DNA of 64,000 nt from BCD1 sp942492125 (GTDB lineage Bacteria; Bacteroidota; Bacteroidia; Chitinophagales; Saprospiraceae): contig CALODM010000006.1 of the NCBI GenBank assembly GCA_942492125.1, forward strand, positions 32,149-96,148, in the 5' to 3' direction. The notes under the pieces were generated by a model, which saw only the letters and a list, made by a program, of their open reading frames with translations, searched no databases and was not told where the DNA came from. A program made the position numbers and the translations under genes. This document shows positions 10,567-19,732 of this stretch, piece after piece. The first letter of the stretch is position 1, and each line of letters opens with the position of its first letter.

Positions 10567-12087
10567 TCAATTATGCCGTTTATTGTCTAACGAATCTACC
10601 GCAAATTCCCATAGATCCTCGTAAGGTATGATCTCTACCTCATGGGCCTGGTTGGCAAAATCCAGGGGTACTTCCTTCAGTTTTTCTCTGTATTTTTTAG
10701 CTCTGCGCAATGTTGCGGTACGGTGGAACCCGGAAATGGGCATTTGCATAAGCATCTTGATAAAACAGTTGCTTCGGAAGGTTTCATCCTTTTTGAGATA
10801 CCTGGAGCAATATTTTTCGGTGGTTTCCAGTCGTTCAAAGGCGGCATCATATTTCCCCTGGTCAATCAAAAAGAGGAAGTGAATAATCAGGATAGGAACA
10901 TTCAAACCACGTTTGTCTTTTGAATATTCAGGAACATCATTGAGGAATCTGGCCAGGCGGAATTTGGAAAATTCTTTTTCTCCTGCCACCGGATTTATTT
11001 TCCCCATATTGATCAGGTAATGCACATAGGCTCCATAGAGTGCCCAGTTTTCCCGGATAGCCGACGGCATGAATTTAAAGTGGTTATTCTGCGTTGACTC
11101 CCGGTAAATGAGATAAGCATCCTGGTAGTGACCGGTATGCATGGCCAACATAAAACCATGAATTTGCCTGGTAAACCAATTGAAGTTACCTTTTTGTGTA
11201 AGCGCTTTAGCCTTTTCGATGGCGATCTTTCCGGCTTCATATTGTTTCAGCTGAATATGGCAAGTCACTTTTTGATTGAGAAAAGCCCCAATCGCAATAT
11301 TGTTGACTTTTCCTTTACCCTCAAAAAAAGCAATGGCATCTTCGCACACCTTCAGGGTTTCCCTGTATTTATTGACGATCAGAAACTTGATCAACAGGAT
11401 AAACCAGCCGTAAAGATGAATGGTTCCATTATCGAATTTTTTGAGCAGAGGCTTGAGCTTTTTATGATAATCGGCTGCCGTTTCACTGATTTCCTCATTG
11501 GGTGCCTGGGTTTTAATCTTAAACATGACCATGCCATAATACTCAAATGCCGTATCCTTGGCTAGTTTAATTTCCATATGTTCATGGTACAGATCGTTAA
11601 AATAATTCAACTGTTTAAGATCTGCCTCCCAGGTACTGTAATGCTCCCGCAGGTATAAACTGATATCCGCGACAATGTCCGAGAATTCGTGCTTCAGCGC
11701 AACTTTAAGCACTTGTTTGCTCAATGCAACAGCGGTAGTACGCGCCTGACGTAAATAAAGAATTTTAACAGCGGTCCAATTGCGGAAACAATCCTGAAAG
11801 GCGTTATCTCTTTCGTCAAAATGTTTAGGATCGAGAAAATATAAGGTATTGAGCATATCTTTTTTGAGATAGCTCTTCAGTTTACGATAATTACCTGTCT
11901 TTTCTGATTTGAAACCAAGTGCCCTGGCAGCTTCCGCATCTGTAGCTACTTCCTCGTTGGTGAGCAGTTCATAAAAACGTTCGATTTTACCCACCTTGGA
12001 ATTTGTGCAATTGGTATTACCCAATACACGGATGTAGTCCTGTTTGTACTTCTTTAGAATAAGTGCGAGTTCCTTGAGTTTATTCAT
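10567..12087 (-). CDS. large helical (TPR-like) hypothetical protein
   Basis: 506 residues, almost entirely alpha-helical by composition, with degenerate helix-turn-helix repeat periodicity from about residue 90 to 450 (for example YGWFILLIKFLIVNKYRETL). It reads like a TPR or SEL1-type scaffold. The N-terminal 80 residues are basic and include an HTH-like stretch (ATDAEAARALGF), so a regulatory role is possible but unproven. There is no signal peptide. It is the first gene of a probable two-gene minus-strand operon. Confidence 0.65.
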   Translation of the reverse strand: MNKLKELALILKKYKQDYIRVLGNTNCTNSKVGKIERFYELLTNEEVATDAEAARALGFKSEKTGNYRKLKSYLKKDMLNTLYFLDPKHFDERDNAFQDCFRNWTAVKILYLRQARTTAVALSKQVLKVALKHEFSDIVADISLYLREHYSTWEADLKQLNYFNDLYHEHMEIKLAKDTAFEYYGMVMFKIKTQAPNEEISETAADYHKKLKPLLKKFDNGTIHLYGWFILLIKFLIVNKYRETLKVCEDAIAFFEGKGKVNNIAIGAFLNQKVTCHIQLKQYEAGKIAIEKAKALTQKGNFNWFTRQIHGFMLAMHTGHYQDAYLIYRESTQNNHFKFMPSAIRENWALYGAYVHYLINMGKINPVAGEKEFSKFRLARFLNDVPEYSKDKRGLNVPILIIHFLFLIDQGKYDAAFERLETTEKYCSRYLKKDETFRSNCFIKMLMQMPISGFHRTATLRRAKKYREKLKEVPLDFANQAHEVEIIPYEDLWEFAVDSLDNKRHN

Positions 12088-12539
12088 ACTATATGCCCAA
12101 CAACTGGGGGTTTGTTGATAAAAAATAGTACGGGTGAATCAAACTTTGGTTAAATAAAAGTTAGGATACCTAAAATAAATTAAGGTATTCTCAAATATAA
12201 TCAACTCTTACAGGATTCCAATCAAATACCAAAAAGATTTCAAAAAAACCATTCTGCAGAGCCAGACCACACGCAAGAATCAATCAGATTTTTATTCCGG
12301 AATACCAGGTAAATACCTACTAAAAAAAGCACAATTAGATTTTTTTTAAATAAAAATACCTCAAAAAATGATTTTTTACATATAAAAATAAGCCATAAAA
12401 AATAAGCAGATAGTATGATTTTCAATTTTCATAACAAAATGATAATCAATAATTTAAGTTAAAAGCTTTTTTTAAACAAATTGGTTTCTAATTAAGCGTT
12501 TCCTGTAAAATTGTCCATAGAGGGTCGCATTCCTGCCTG
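12088..12539. other. AT-rich intergenic region
   Basis: About 450 very AT-rich bases separate the divergent helical protein gene from the small peptide gene. Several A and T homopolymers are present. I see no convincing gene, structured RNA or inverted repeat here. It presumably holds the divergent promoters. Confidence 0.5.
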
Positions 12540-12547
12540 TAAGTTTG
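12540..12547 (+). promoter_or_regulatory. Bacteroidota-type -7 element (TAAGTTTG)
   Basis: A perfect match to TAnnTTTG, 45 bases upstream of the ATG at 12592. A possible -33 TTG lies at 12511, with somewhat long spacing. It supports transcription of the small peptide gene. Confidence 0.45.
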
Positions 12548-12591
12548 TAATCGTAAAGCAAAACAAATTATCACTTAAAACTTACATCATC

Positions 12592-12732
12592 ATGACAACT
12601 ATTATCTACATTTTCTTCAGCTTGTTCTTATCTTTTTCACCTGCAGACTTCGACGGCAAATCTCACAAACCTGGTGTTAAATCAGGAGGCGAAAAATCTG
12701 AAATCATTATCACCGAACTTACAGGTGGATAA
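12592..12732 (+). CDS. small peptide with hydrophobic N-terminus
   Basis: 46 residues. It opens with MTTIIYIFFSLFLSFSPADF, a signal-peptide or membrane segment, followed by a short charged tail (KSHKPGVKSGGEKSEIIITE). A perfect TAnnTTTG element lies upstream. The family is not recognised. It could be a secreted or membrane micropeptide. The evidence is an ORF with a plausible promoter and a non-random protein layout. Confidence 0.45.
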   Translation: MTTIIYIFFSLFLSFSPADFDGKSHKPGVKSGGEKSEIIITELTGG

Positions 12733-12952
12733 AATTAATTACCTTTTTTCCGAATCCCTTTTTAATAAAAAACAAAGAAAAGGTAACAAAACTCAAAAGA
12801 AGTCAACACTGTAAAAAATTGTAAATCAATATTTTAATTAAAATTTACTTTGAAAAAATCGAAATTCAGCTGTAAGCAAGAATAGTTTATTTGTCCTTTT
12901 TTTGAACACCTATTCGAGCTAATTTTACAATATCAAAAGAAAAACAGAAACA

Positions 12953-13387
12953 ATGACCTTGACGACGAAACATAAAATAGGAACTAAAGTCATCAACGTT
13001 AAGCGTAAACCAAAGCGTGTTGAATTTATGGCTGGTATTGAATTTGGAATGCTGAGTAAAGGATGTAAAAATTTTGGCATCTGTCGCATCCAGATCATCA
13101 ACAGAGAAGACCTGCTTTCCCTAAACAAAAAGTTTGAAAACTTCGAAGCAATGGCTTTGATTTATATAGAACCAGACGGAAAGGTCGAGATGTTTTTCTT
13201 ATACAAGGGAATGGAAGAAAAAATCAAGAAATTATACTTCGGACGAAAACATTTTATCGTGGGTGAGGACGTTATGATCAGCGCGCCGGTAATTTGTAAA
13301 AATCAACACCCGCCAAAGGGGATCATCAAAAAGGGAGCCTATCCTTTTTCCAAAAGACCCTGGGGATATTGGGTAAGATTCAATTAG
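12953..13387 (+). CDS. hypothetical protein
   Basis: 144 residues, basic (many Lys), mixed alpha/beta, without signal peptide or membrane segment. A Cys pair (GCKNFGICRI) sits at residues ~38-47 and another Cys near 115. I do not recognise the family. It lies 87 bases upstream of the ECF sigma gene on the same strand and may be the first gene of the biosynthetic locus or unrelated to it. Confidence 0.6.
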   Translation: MTLTTKHKIGTKVINVKRKPKRVEFMAGIEFGMLSKGCKNFGICRIQIINREDLLSLNKKFENFEAMALIYIEPDGKVEMFFLYKGMEEKIKKLYFGRKHFIVGEDVMISAPVICKNQHPPKGIIKKGAYPFSKRPWGYWVRFN

Positions 13388-13474
13388 ACGATCAGGAATA
13401 CCCAGAGACTTAAAAGACGCATTTAAACAAAACAATCGAATCAACCTTTTTCTAAATCTTAAAAACCTAAAATC

Positions 13475-14065
13475 ATGGAATATCGCAAGTATTCTGACTA
13501 CGACCTTATTGCCATGGCCGTACAAGGCGAAGAGTCTGCTTATTCTGAAATATACAGACGACACAAAACATACGTTACCAACATCGTTGGCAAATTCATT
13601 GACAATAATGACGACAAAATGGAAGTCGTCCAGGATGTTTTCCTCAAAGCTTTCATGAATCTCTGCAAATTTCAATACTCCAGCAAATTCACCACCTGGA
13701 TATACACCATAGCCTCCAGGGAAAGCCTCAACTACTTATCAGATACCAAACGGTATATGCGTCTGAAACGTGAACTGGAGAGCCACCTCATATCCAATAA
13801 ATTGTCAACCCAGGCTCCAAAGACCGACAGAGTGCTTGATAATCAGCTTATTAAACAACTGCTTCATCAGCATATGGAAAAAGATAATGCACATTTGCTC
13901 AACCTCTTTTACCTGCAGGACAAAACCATTGAAATGATTTCAAAGGTAACTGGTTTTACCATGTCCAATGTAAAAGTAAAACTGTGCAGAGCCAGAAAAC
14001 AGCTTAAAACTGTTTTGACAGATCGTTTCGGGGCAGAAGTGGAAGCATTACGTTACATCAACTGA
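13475..14065 (+). CDS. ECF-type RNA polymerase sigma factor
   Basis: 196 residues with the sigma-70 ECF layout: region 2 at ~20-90 (YSEIYRRHKTYVTNIV, then the WIYTIASRESLNYL helix) and region 4 at ~135-185 (IEMISKVTGFTMSNVKVKLCRARK, the HTH). It begins the + strand run that continues into the APE-type genes, with 16 bases to the next gene. No anti-sigma gene is adjacent. It may activate the biosynthetic locus, which is inference from position. Confidence 0.85.
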   Translation: MEYRKYSDYDLIAMAVQGEESAYSEIYRRHKTYVTNIVGKFIDNNDDKMEVVQDVFLKAFMNLCKFQYSSKFTTWIYTIASRESLNYLSDTKRYMRLKRELESHLISNKLSTQAPKTDRVLDNQLIKQLLHQHMEKDNAHLLNLFYLQDKTIEMISKVTGFTMSNVKVKLCRARKQLKTVLTDRFGAEVEALRYIN

Positions 14066-14081
14066 TCAGAATAACCAGACT

Positions 14082-14519
14082 ATGATAAATCAAATTAACA
14101 AAGCCATTGTACAGGCTACCGACGTCACCAAATACATCCCCCACCGGCCACCCCTGGTGATGGTGGATTCCTTATACATGTGTTCTGAAAAAGTCGGAAT
14201 TGCAGGTTTAACCATCGAATCCAACAATGTGTTTGTGAGTAACAATGAATTTCAAGAACCCGGATTAATTGAGCATATGGCCCAGACCATGGCGCTCAAA
14301 ATGGCCTACGAGCAATCCCTTAAAAGCCATAAAAAATTCATGGGCTTTCTGGTAGTTGTCCGGGATCTGAAGATCAGGCATTTGCCCAGGGTCGGACAAG
14401 AAGTTGTCACGAGAGGCGAGGCGGTCTCAGACCACGGCGGGCTTAGTGTGGCCCGGTTCAGGGCCTACATCAATGGCAAGCAAATTGCAGCCTGTGAAAT
14501 GAGATTATTGATGGTATAA
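14082..14519 (+). CDS. ApeP-like 3-hydroxyacyl-ACP dehydratase (hotdog fold)
   Basis: 145 residues. The segment YIPHRPPLVMVD near residues 19-30 and GLIEHMAQTMAL near 60-72 match the ApeP-like FabA/FabZ family found in aryl polyene clusters. It should dehydrate 3-hydroxyacyl-ACP during polyene chain extension. It lies directly after the sigma gene. A second FabZ-like dehydratase is encoded at 22726-23106, and aryl polyene clusters usually have two. Confidence 0.8.
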   Translation: MINQINKAIVQATDVTKYIPHRPPLVMVDSLYMCSEKVGIAGLTIESNNVFVSNNEFQEPGLIEHMAQTMALKMAYEQSLKSHKKFMGFLVVVRDLKIRHLPRVGQEVVTRGEAVSDHGGLSVARFRAYINGKQIAACEMRLLMV

Positions 14520-14544
14520 AAGTCGCGTTTTTTTGTAACCAAAT

Positions 14545-14560
14545 ACAGTACTTATACTGT
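14545..14560 (+). promoter_or_regulatory. short palindrome upstream of the TonB receptor gene
   Basis: ACAGTA-CTTA-TACTGT is a perfect 6-4-6 inverted repeat about 67 bases before the receptor ATG. It could be an operator. No cognate regulator can be named. Confidence 0.3.
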
Positions 14561-14626
14561 CAAAGAAGACGAATAACTATATCTAATTGTAATAGAGCAA
14601 TCAGCATTTTCCGAAAATAAAGAATC

Positions 14627-16831
14627 ATGAAATTATTGAAATCCATACTTACCTTAACAGGTTTGATGTTGGCGCTGCTGGCTTTTAGCCAACCCGAAAA
14701 CACCCAACCTGTGGTTATCCACGGTAAAGTTTACGAAACTAAAGGAGAACCAGCCATCAGTGTAAGTCTTCAAATAAAAAACACTTATGAGGGCACTTAT
14801 ACAGACATTGATGGGTCCTTTACTTTCCATTCTTTCCAGCGGGATAGCCAGGTACTTGTTGTGTACTCTTTGGAATATGAGAAACAGGAAATTCCAATAG
14901 TCGTCAACGGTCAGGATTCCCTGTATTTTGAAATTGAAGTTGAAAAAGGTGCTGTAAGCATTGACGACGTCATGGTTCTTGGAATAAAAGAATTCAAAAC
15001 CAGCGACAGGCAGAAAACCAATGTATTGAACAACCTGGAAATCCTGACGATTTCCACAGATGCCAACGTATTGAGTGCTTTCCAGGTAATGCCAGGCGTT
15101 CAACCTGTTGGCGAAAGCAGTGGATTGTTCATCCGCGGAGGAACCAATAACGAGACACAGACCTTTATTGACGGATTGATGGTAGACAAATTCGCGAACA
15201 GCAGCCCCAAAAACATGTCTGCCAGAAGCAGGTTTTCTCCAAACATGTTCCAGGGTTCCTTTTTCAGTTCAGGGGGTTATTCTGCGCAATATGGACAAGC
15301 TACTTCCGGAGCCCTTATCCTGGAAACCACAGACCTGCCTGTAAAAAGTAACGCAGAACTAGGCATTAGCCCATTATTTGTACAGGGAGGAGCCCAGTTG
15401 CTGAGCGCAGATGAAAAAAGCACCTATGGCGCTACGGTCAATTATATGAATATGGGATTGATCTTTGACCTCGTACCTGTAAATATCGATTTCACCAGGG
15501 AACCTGAAATGTTAGACATGACTTTTAATTTCAAACGCAAAACCGGCCCCGCCGGCATGTTTAAATATTACGGCAGCCTGGGGACCAACAGAATGGGTAT
15601 CCAGACTTACGACCTCGACAATGAAGGTCTGATGAATCAGACCAACCTGAACAATAAATATTTCTTCTCGCAGGCTACCTATACCAATGTATTTCCGTCT
15701 GACTGGAAGTTATACCTCGGGGCAGGGTTCTCCTCAAACATCGATGGTTTTAATTTCAAAACCGTGACAGATGAAAACGAAAATGATATCCTTTCGGATA
15801 TTTCCGTTTCCCAGAATGCTACCCTGATGCAGCTGAGATCAGTTTTGTCGAGAACTTTCAAAAAATCAAAAGTCGATTTTGGAGGAGAATACCAACAAAC
15901 CATCAATGCCGATATCCAGGAAGGTAACGAACTCAGTCTGCAGGATCAGTACAGTGCCTTGTTTGCAGAATACGAGCAACATATAGGAGCACGCTGGAGT
16001 TTCAGGATCGGAGCCAGAGCAGAACACTTTTCCTTTAATGAAAAAATAGCATTTGCTCCAAGGTTCACCTCCAGCTACCTGATTAAAAGAAACGAACAGG
16101 TTTATGGGTCGTACGGGATTTTTTACCAGAAGCCGGAATACAAATACCTCTACCAGAGTACGGATCTCGATTTACACAAGAGCACACATTACATTGCCGG
16201 TTATAAAAAAGGCAACAATTACCGATACTTCCGGCTGGAAGCTTTTAGAAAAGACTATGAAAACCTTGTCAGGTACAGCCCGGAAATCAATAGCACGGGA
16301 ACAGGATATGCCCAGGGACTGGAGCTTTACTGGAAAGACAAAAAAACACTTAAGGTAGTAGAATACTGGTTATCCTATTCCTACCTCGATACCAAAAGGG
16401 ATTACCTGAGTTATCCGGTAGCGGCACAACCCACTTTTGCCAGTAACCACGTAGTATCCATGACATTGAAAAAGTATATTCCCAAAAGGTCACTGAATTT
16501 TGGAATGACTTATTCCTATGCAAAAGGCCGTCCTTATTACAACCCGAATCGCCCGGATGAATTATTTCTTTCGGACCGGACAAAAGACTATCACAATCTA
16601 AACCTGAACCTGGCTTATCTGCCGAAAATCGGTGACAGTTTTTCCGTGGTGGTACTAACGGTTTCCAATTTACTGGGAACTGAGCAAATATTCGGATATG
16701 AGTATAGTTCAACGGATTACGCCAAACGCAGAGCTATCCTTCCAACCAATGGAAGGTTTGTTTTCCTTGGATTCTTCATGAATTTCGGCATCGACAGGAC
16801 CCAGGATATTATTGACAGAGAATTAAACTAA
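14627..16831 (+). CDS. TonB-dependent outer-membrane receptor with CarboxypepD_reg-like N-terminus
   Basis: 734 residues. A signal peptide ends near residue 21 (ALLAFSQP). Residues ~28-110 form a carboxypeptidase-regulatory-like domain (GKVYETKGEPAISVSLQIKN, then YTDIDGSFTF). The plug follows at ~130-230 (FQVMPGVQPVGESSGLFIRGG, TFIDGLMVDKF). The rest is a beta-barrel ending in an aromatic-rich strand (FVFLGFFMNFGI). Such receptors take up large ligands through the outer membrane. No SusD partner is present. A TonB receptor is unusual in an APE-type cluster and might recover the product or a cofactor. Confidence 0.85.
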   Translation: MKLLKSILTLTGLMLALLAFSQPENTQPVVIHGKVYETKGEPAISVSLQIKNTYEGTYTDIDGSFTFHSFQRDSQVLVVYSLEYEKQEIPIVVNGQDSLYFEIEVEKGAVSIDDVMVLGIKEFKTSDRQKTNVLNNLEILTISTDANVLSAFQVMPGVQPVGESSGLFIRGGTNNETQTFIDGLMVDKFANSSPKNMSARSRFSPNMFQGSFFSSGGYSAQYGQATSGALILETTDLPVKSNAELGISPLFVQGGAQLLSADEKSTYGATVNYMNMGLIFDLVPVNIDFTREPEMLDMTFNFKRKTGPAGMFKYYGSLGTNRMGIQTYDLDNEGLMNQTNLNNKYFFSQATYTNVFPSDWKLYLGAGFSSNIDGFNFKTVTDENENDILSDISVSQNATLMQLRSVLSRTFKKSKVDFGGEYQQTINADIQEGNELSLQDQYSALFAEYEQHIGARWSFRIGARAEHFSFNEKIAFAPRFTSSYLIKRNEQVYGSYGIFYQKPEYKYLYQSTDLDLHKSTHYIAGYKKGNNYRYFRLEAFRKDYENLVRYSPEINSTGTGYAQGLELYWKDKKTLKVVEYWLSYSYLDTKRDYLSYPVAAQPTFASNHVVSMTLKKYIPKRSLNFGMTYSYAKGRPYYNPNRPDELFLSDRTKDYHNLNLNLAYLPKIGDSFSVVVLTVSNLLGTEQIFGYEYSSTDYAKRRAILPTNGRFVFLGFFMNFGIDRTQDIIDRELN

Positions 16832-16856
16832 TTATTGACTATAAAAAAATTTAAAA

Positions 16857-17591
16857 ATGAACGCTTTTAAACTCTTTACAGGACTATTCATCATCGTTTT
16901 AATGAACTCTTGCTCGACTACCAGCAATTCCATTGCCACAGCAGAAACCATTCAAAAAGACAGTCAGGCGGTCATCGGGGAAAACGGACCTTCCTCCAGT
17001 TACTATTCAGCCATGGAGGAAAACATCAAAAAACTGGAATCTTCAGATCGCAGTATTCAAAAATTCCAAAACCTATGCGCCACTTTTGAAAGGATCGCCA
17101 ATACGGAAACAGAACAATGGCAACCTTTGTATTACGCCAGTCTTTCCTATACCTATATGGCGTATGTGGAAAAAGATTTGAATAAAATTGACGAATGGGG
17201 AGACAAGGCCGAGATTACCCTGTCAAAAATGTTGGAACGCAATCCCGTTCAGTCTGAAGTTCTCGTCCTGAAAGCCATGATCGCCTATTCCAGGATCAAG
17301 GTTAATTTCATGGCTCGCGGAATGGAATATTCTCTGAAAGCCAAGCAATACCTGGAAGAGGGGGAAGCTCTCAAAGACAATAACCCAAGGATATATGTAT
17401 TGCTTGCCCAGAGTTATTTTAAGGCACCGCCCCAGTTTGGCAGAGACGTCAAAAAAGGATGTCATTACAATACCATTGCCCTGGATCTTTTGGAAAAAGA
17501 ACGCAAAGCGGAAACCGCTTCCGGCAAATATAACATCAACCCTCACTGGGGATCCGATGATGCCGTCAGAAACAGACAATATTGCAATTAA
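16857..17591 (+). CDS. lipoprotein with TPR-like helices
   Basis: 244 residues. A lipoprotein signal ends at LMNSC (Cys ~19). The mature part is helical with TPR-like features (WQPLYYASLSYTYMAYVEKD, RIYVLLAQSYFKAPPQFGRD). It is encoded 25 bases after the receptor gene and 4 bases before the thioesterase, so it is clearly in the same operon. It is likely a periplasmic or outer-membrane accessory to the receptor. The exact role is unknown. Confidence 0.7.
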   Translation: MNAFKLFTGLFIIVLMNSCSTTSNSIATAETIQKDSQAVIGENGPSSSYYSAMEENIKKLESSDRSIQKFQNLCATFERIANTETEQWQPLYYASLSYTYMAYVEKDLNKIDEWGDKAEITLSKMLERNPVQSEVLVLKAMIAYSRIKVNFMARGMEYSLKAKQYLEEGEALKDNNPRIYVLLAQSYFKAPPQFGRDVKKGCHYNTIALDLLEKERKAETASGKYNINPHWGSDDAVRNRQYCN

Positions 17592-17595
17592 CCCA

Positions 17596-18018
17596 ATGGA
17601 CAACAAGACCTTAAGTGCGACAAAAGAGATGGAGGTCAGATTCAACGAGGTGGATTCCTACGAGATCGTCTGGCACGGCAATTACGCCATCTATTTCGAA
17701 GAAGGAAGAACTTACTTTGGCAAACAATTCAATATAGATTATTCAGACTTTATGGCGCAGGACATTTTTGTTCCCATAACCAAGATGGAAGTAGAATACC
17801 TGCGCCCGCTAGTCTATGGTCAGCGAATTGAAGTAGAAACCACCTATGTAGATTCCAAAGCTGCCAAGGTGATCTTCAACTACAGGATCAGAGATGCAAA
17901 CAGTAAGCAACTTTTATGCAGAGGCCGTACAGAACAGGCCATGTTAAACGACAAACGAGAATTATACTTTACTATTCCACCTTTTTTTAAAAACTGGAAG
18001 GAGAAATGGCTACCATAA
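17596..18018 (+). CDS. acyl-ACP/CoA thioesterase (4HBT hotdog, ApeK-like)
   Basis: 140 residues from the ATG at 17596, chosen because it lies 4 bases after the previous stop. An alternative ATG is at 17629. The motif VRFNEVDSYEIVWHGNYAIY is the YbgC/4HBT signature with the catalytic Asp and the H-G-N-Y turn. It probably hydrolyses or proofreads acyl-ACP intermediates of the APE-type pathway. It overlaps the following ketosynthase gene by 13 bases. Confidence 0.8.
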   Translation: MDNKTLSATKEMEVRFNEVDSYEIVWHGNYAIYFEEGRTYFGKQFNIDYSDFMAQDIFVPITKMEVEYLRPLVYGQRIEVETTYVDSKAAKVIFNYRIRDANSKQLLCRGRTEQAMLNDKRELYFTIPPFFKNWKEKWLP

Positions 18019-19172
18019 ATCAAGCATTGCGAACAGTACTTTTGGGAGACAGCATTGTAAGTCCCCTGGGATTTACCACAGAGGAGAATTATGAAAACGT
18101 TTTAAAGGGCCAAACAGCTTTAAAATCTCACCGGTTTTCCTTTTCCGATCAGTCTTATTGGGCGGGAGTCATAGCAGCATCTAAGGTAGATAATGCATTT
18201 AAGCAGATCGGCAACCCAAAAGCCTACAGCAAGCTTGAAAAAATGAGCATTCTGGCCATTGATCAGGCGGCAAAAAAAAGTGATCTGGATCTGACTTGTA
18301 GCGACAATCAACTGGTCTATTGCACTACTAAAGGGAACATCGACCTGTTGGATGAAAAAAAACAAAACGGAATTCCGGAAAACAGGGTTTTGCTTCCTGA
18401 ACTGGCCAAAACCATTGGTGACTTCTTTGGCATGCCCAACCGACCGATTGTGGTGTCGAGTGCCTGTATCTCAGGGTTATTGGGCATCATTATCGCCGAC
18501 AGGTTTTTAAAACAAGGTAAATGGAAAAATGTAATCGTTGCAGCGGGTGACCTCGTTTCTGAATTCACACTCTCGGGCTTCGGCTCCTTTAACGCGCTGG
18601 ATGACGAAACGTGTAAACCCTTCGGCAAAAACCGAAAAGGCATCAATATCGGGGAAGCAGCAGCAGCGCTGGTGCTTACCCGGGCTGAACAAGATGACAA
18701 ACACACTATTCAGGTGATCAAGGGTGCTGTTTCCAACGATGCCAACCATATTTCAGCACCCTCAAGGACCGGAGACGGACTTTACCAGTGTATCAGCAAG
18801 GTACTCCGTGGTGAAGACGCTTCGGTCACCACACCTGATTTCATTTCCGCCCATGGAACAGCAACCGTTTATAACGATGCCATGGAATCCTGGGCTATCC
18901 ACAGGGCTTCGCTGAACGAAGTCCCCATGCATAGTCTGAAGCCCTATTTCGGACATACGCTTGGAGCAAGTGGATTACTCGAATCTATCCTGGCGGTTTA
19001 CTCTATGAAGAACAACGAATTAATCCCAATCAAAGGGTTTACAGAAAGCGGAGTTCCAAAGGAGATAAACCCTATACGCGAAAAAACAGCAAAACAAATC
19101 AATAGCTGCCTGAAAACTTCCTCCGGGTTTGGAGGCTGTAATGCAGCAGTATTGTTTCAAAAGATAATGTAA
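18006..19172 (+). CDS. 3-oxoacyl-ACP synthase (FabF-like ketosynthase)
   Basis: 388 residues. The Cys-His-His triad is visible: SSACISG (about residue 156), SAHGTATVYNDAMES (about 280) and PYFGHTLGASG (about 318). It should condense malonyl-ACP with the growing aryl-enoyl chain. Tight packing (13-base overlap before, 1-base overlap after) places it in the APE-type operon with the half-size KAS-like protein that follows. Confidence 0.85.
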   Translation: MATINQALRTVLLGDSIVSPLGFTTEENYENVLKGQTALKSHRFSFSDQSYWAGVIAASKVDNAFKQIGNPKAYSKLEKMSILAIDQAAKKSDLDLTCSDNQLVYCTTKGNIDLLDEKKQNGIPENRVLLPELAKTIGDFFGMPNRPIVVSSACISGLLGIIIADRFLKQGKWKNVIVAAGDLVSEFTLSGFGSFNALDDETCKPFGKNRKGINIGEAAAALVLTRAEQDDKHTIQVIKGAVSNDANHISAPSRTGDGLYQCISKVLRGEDASVTTPDFISAHGTATVYNDAMESWAIHRASLNEVPMHSLKPYFGHTLGASGLLESILAVYSMKNNELIPIKGFTESGVPKEINPIREKTAKQINSCLKTSSGFGGCNAAVLFQKIM

Positions 19173-19732
19173 TGGAAAATTTAATGACAATATCCCATTG
19201 TAGAATTACTAAATCGTCCATCCTGCTCAATGGTAAAACGGTATTCAGGGCAGATCAGGAATTTGAGGATCTCAGAGATTTTCTCAAAGCAGCTTACCGC
19301 ACCCTGGACATGGACTACAAAAAATTTTTTAAGATGGATACGCTAAGTCAGGCCGCCATAATTGGCACAGAATATTTGAACACAACTACAGGTTTCAACC
19401 AAATTTACAATGGTAATGAAGTGGGAATCGTCTTTGGCAACTCAAGCTCAAGCCTTGCTACGGACATGAACTACCACACTACCATCTCAGATTTTCCCAG
19501 CCCCGGACTATTCGTGTATACTCTGCCGAACATTTCCATTGGCGAGGTGGCCATCAGGCATAAAATTTCCGGAGAGAACGTCTTTTTTGTTTTGAATGAT
19601 TACGACGACGAACTCTTTGAACAATATGTTGATATGCTTATGGGAAACGAATCCCTGAAATGCTGCATCGCCGGCTGGCTGGAAATCGACGAAAAAGATC
19701 CGGATATTCATTTCACGCTTGTTGAACGGTAG
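19172..19732 (+). CDS. half-size ketosynthase-like protein without catalytic residues
   Basis: 186 residues resembling only the N-terminal half of a ketosynthase (NEVGIVFGNSSSSLATDM, then PGLFVYTLPNISIGEVAIRH). The position of the active Cys is replaced and no catalytic His motif is present. Proteins of this size and type occur in aryl polyene and flexirubin clusters, so it is probably a bona fide accessory subunit, not a fragment. The stop codon lies in the first unit of the downstream minisatellite, so its last residues (ER) may have been altered by the repeat expansion. Confidence 0.7.
   Translation: MENLMTISHCRITKSSILLNGKTVFRADQEFEDLRDFLKAAYRTLDMDYKKFFKMDTLSQAAIIGTEYLNTTTGFNQIYNGNEVGIVFGNSSSSLATDMNYHTTISDFPSPGLFVYTLPNISIGEVAIRHKISGENVFFVLNDYDDELFEQYVDMLMGNESLKCCIAGWLEIDEKDPDIHFTLVER

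Noticed and set aside
12240..12425. 61-residue minus-strand ORF rich in Phe, Leu and Ile
   Set aside because: It arises from poly-A/T in the AT-rich gap. No promoter or family is seen.
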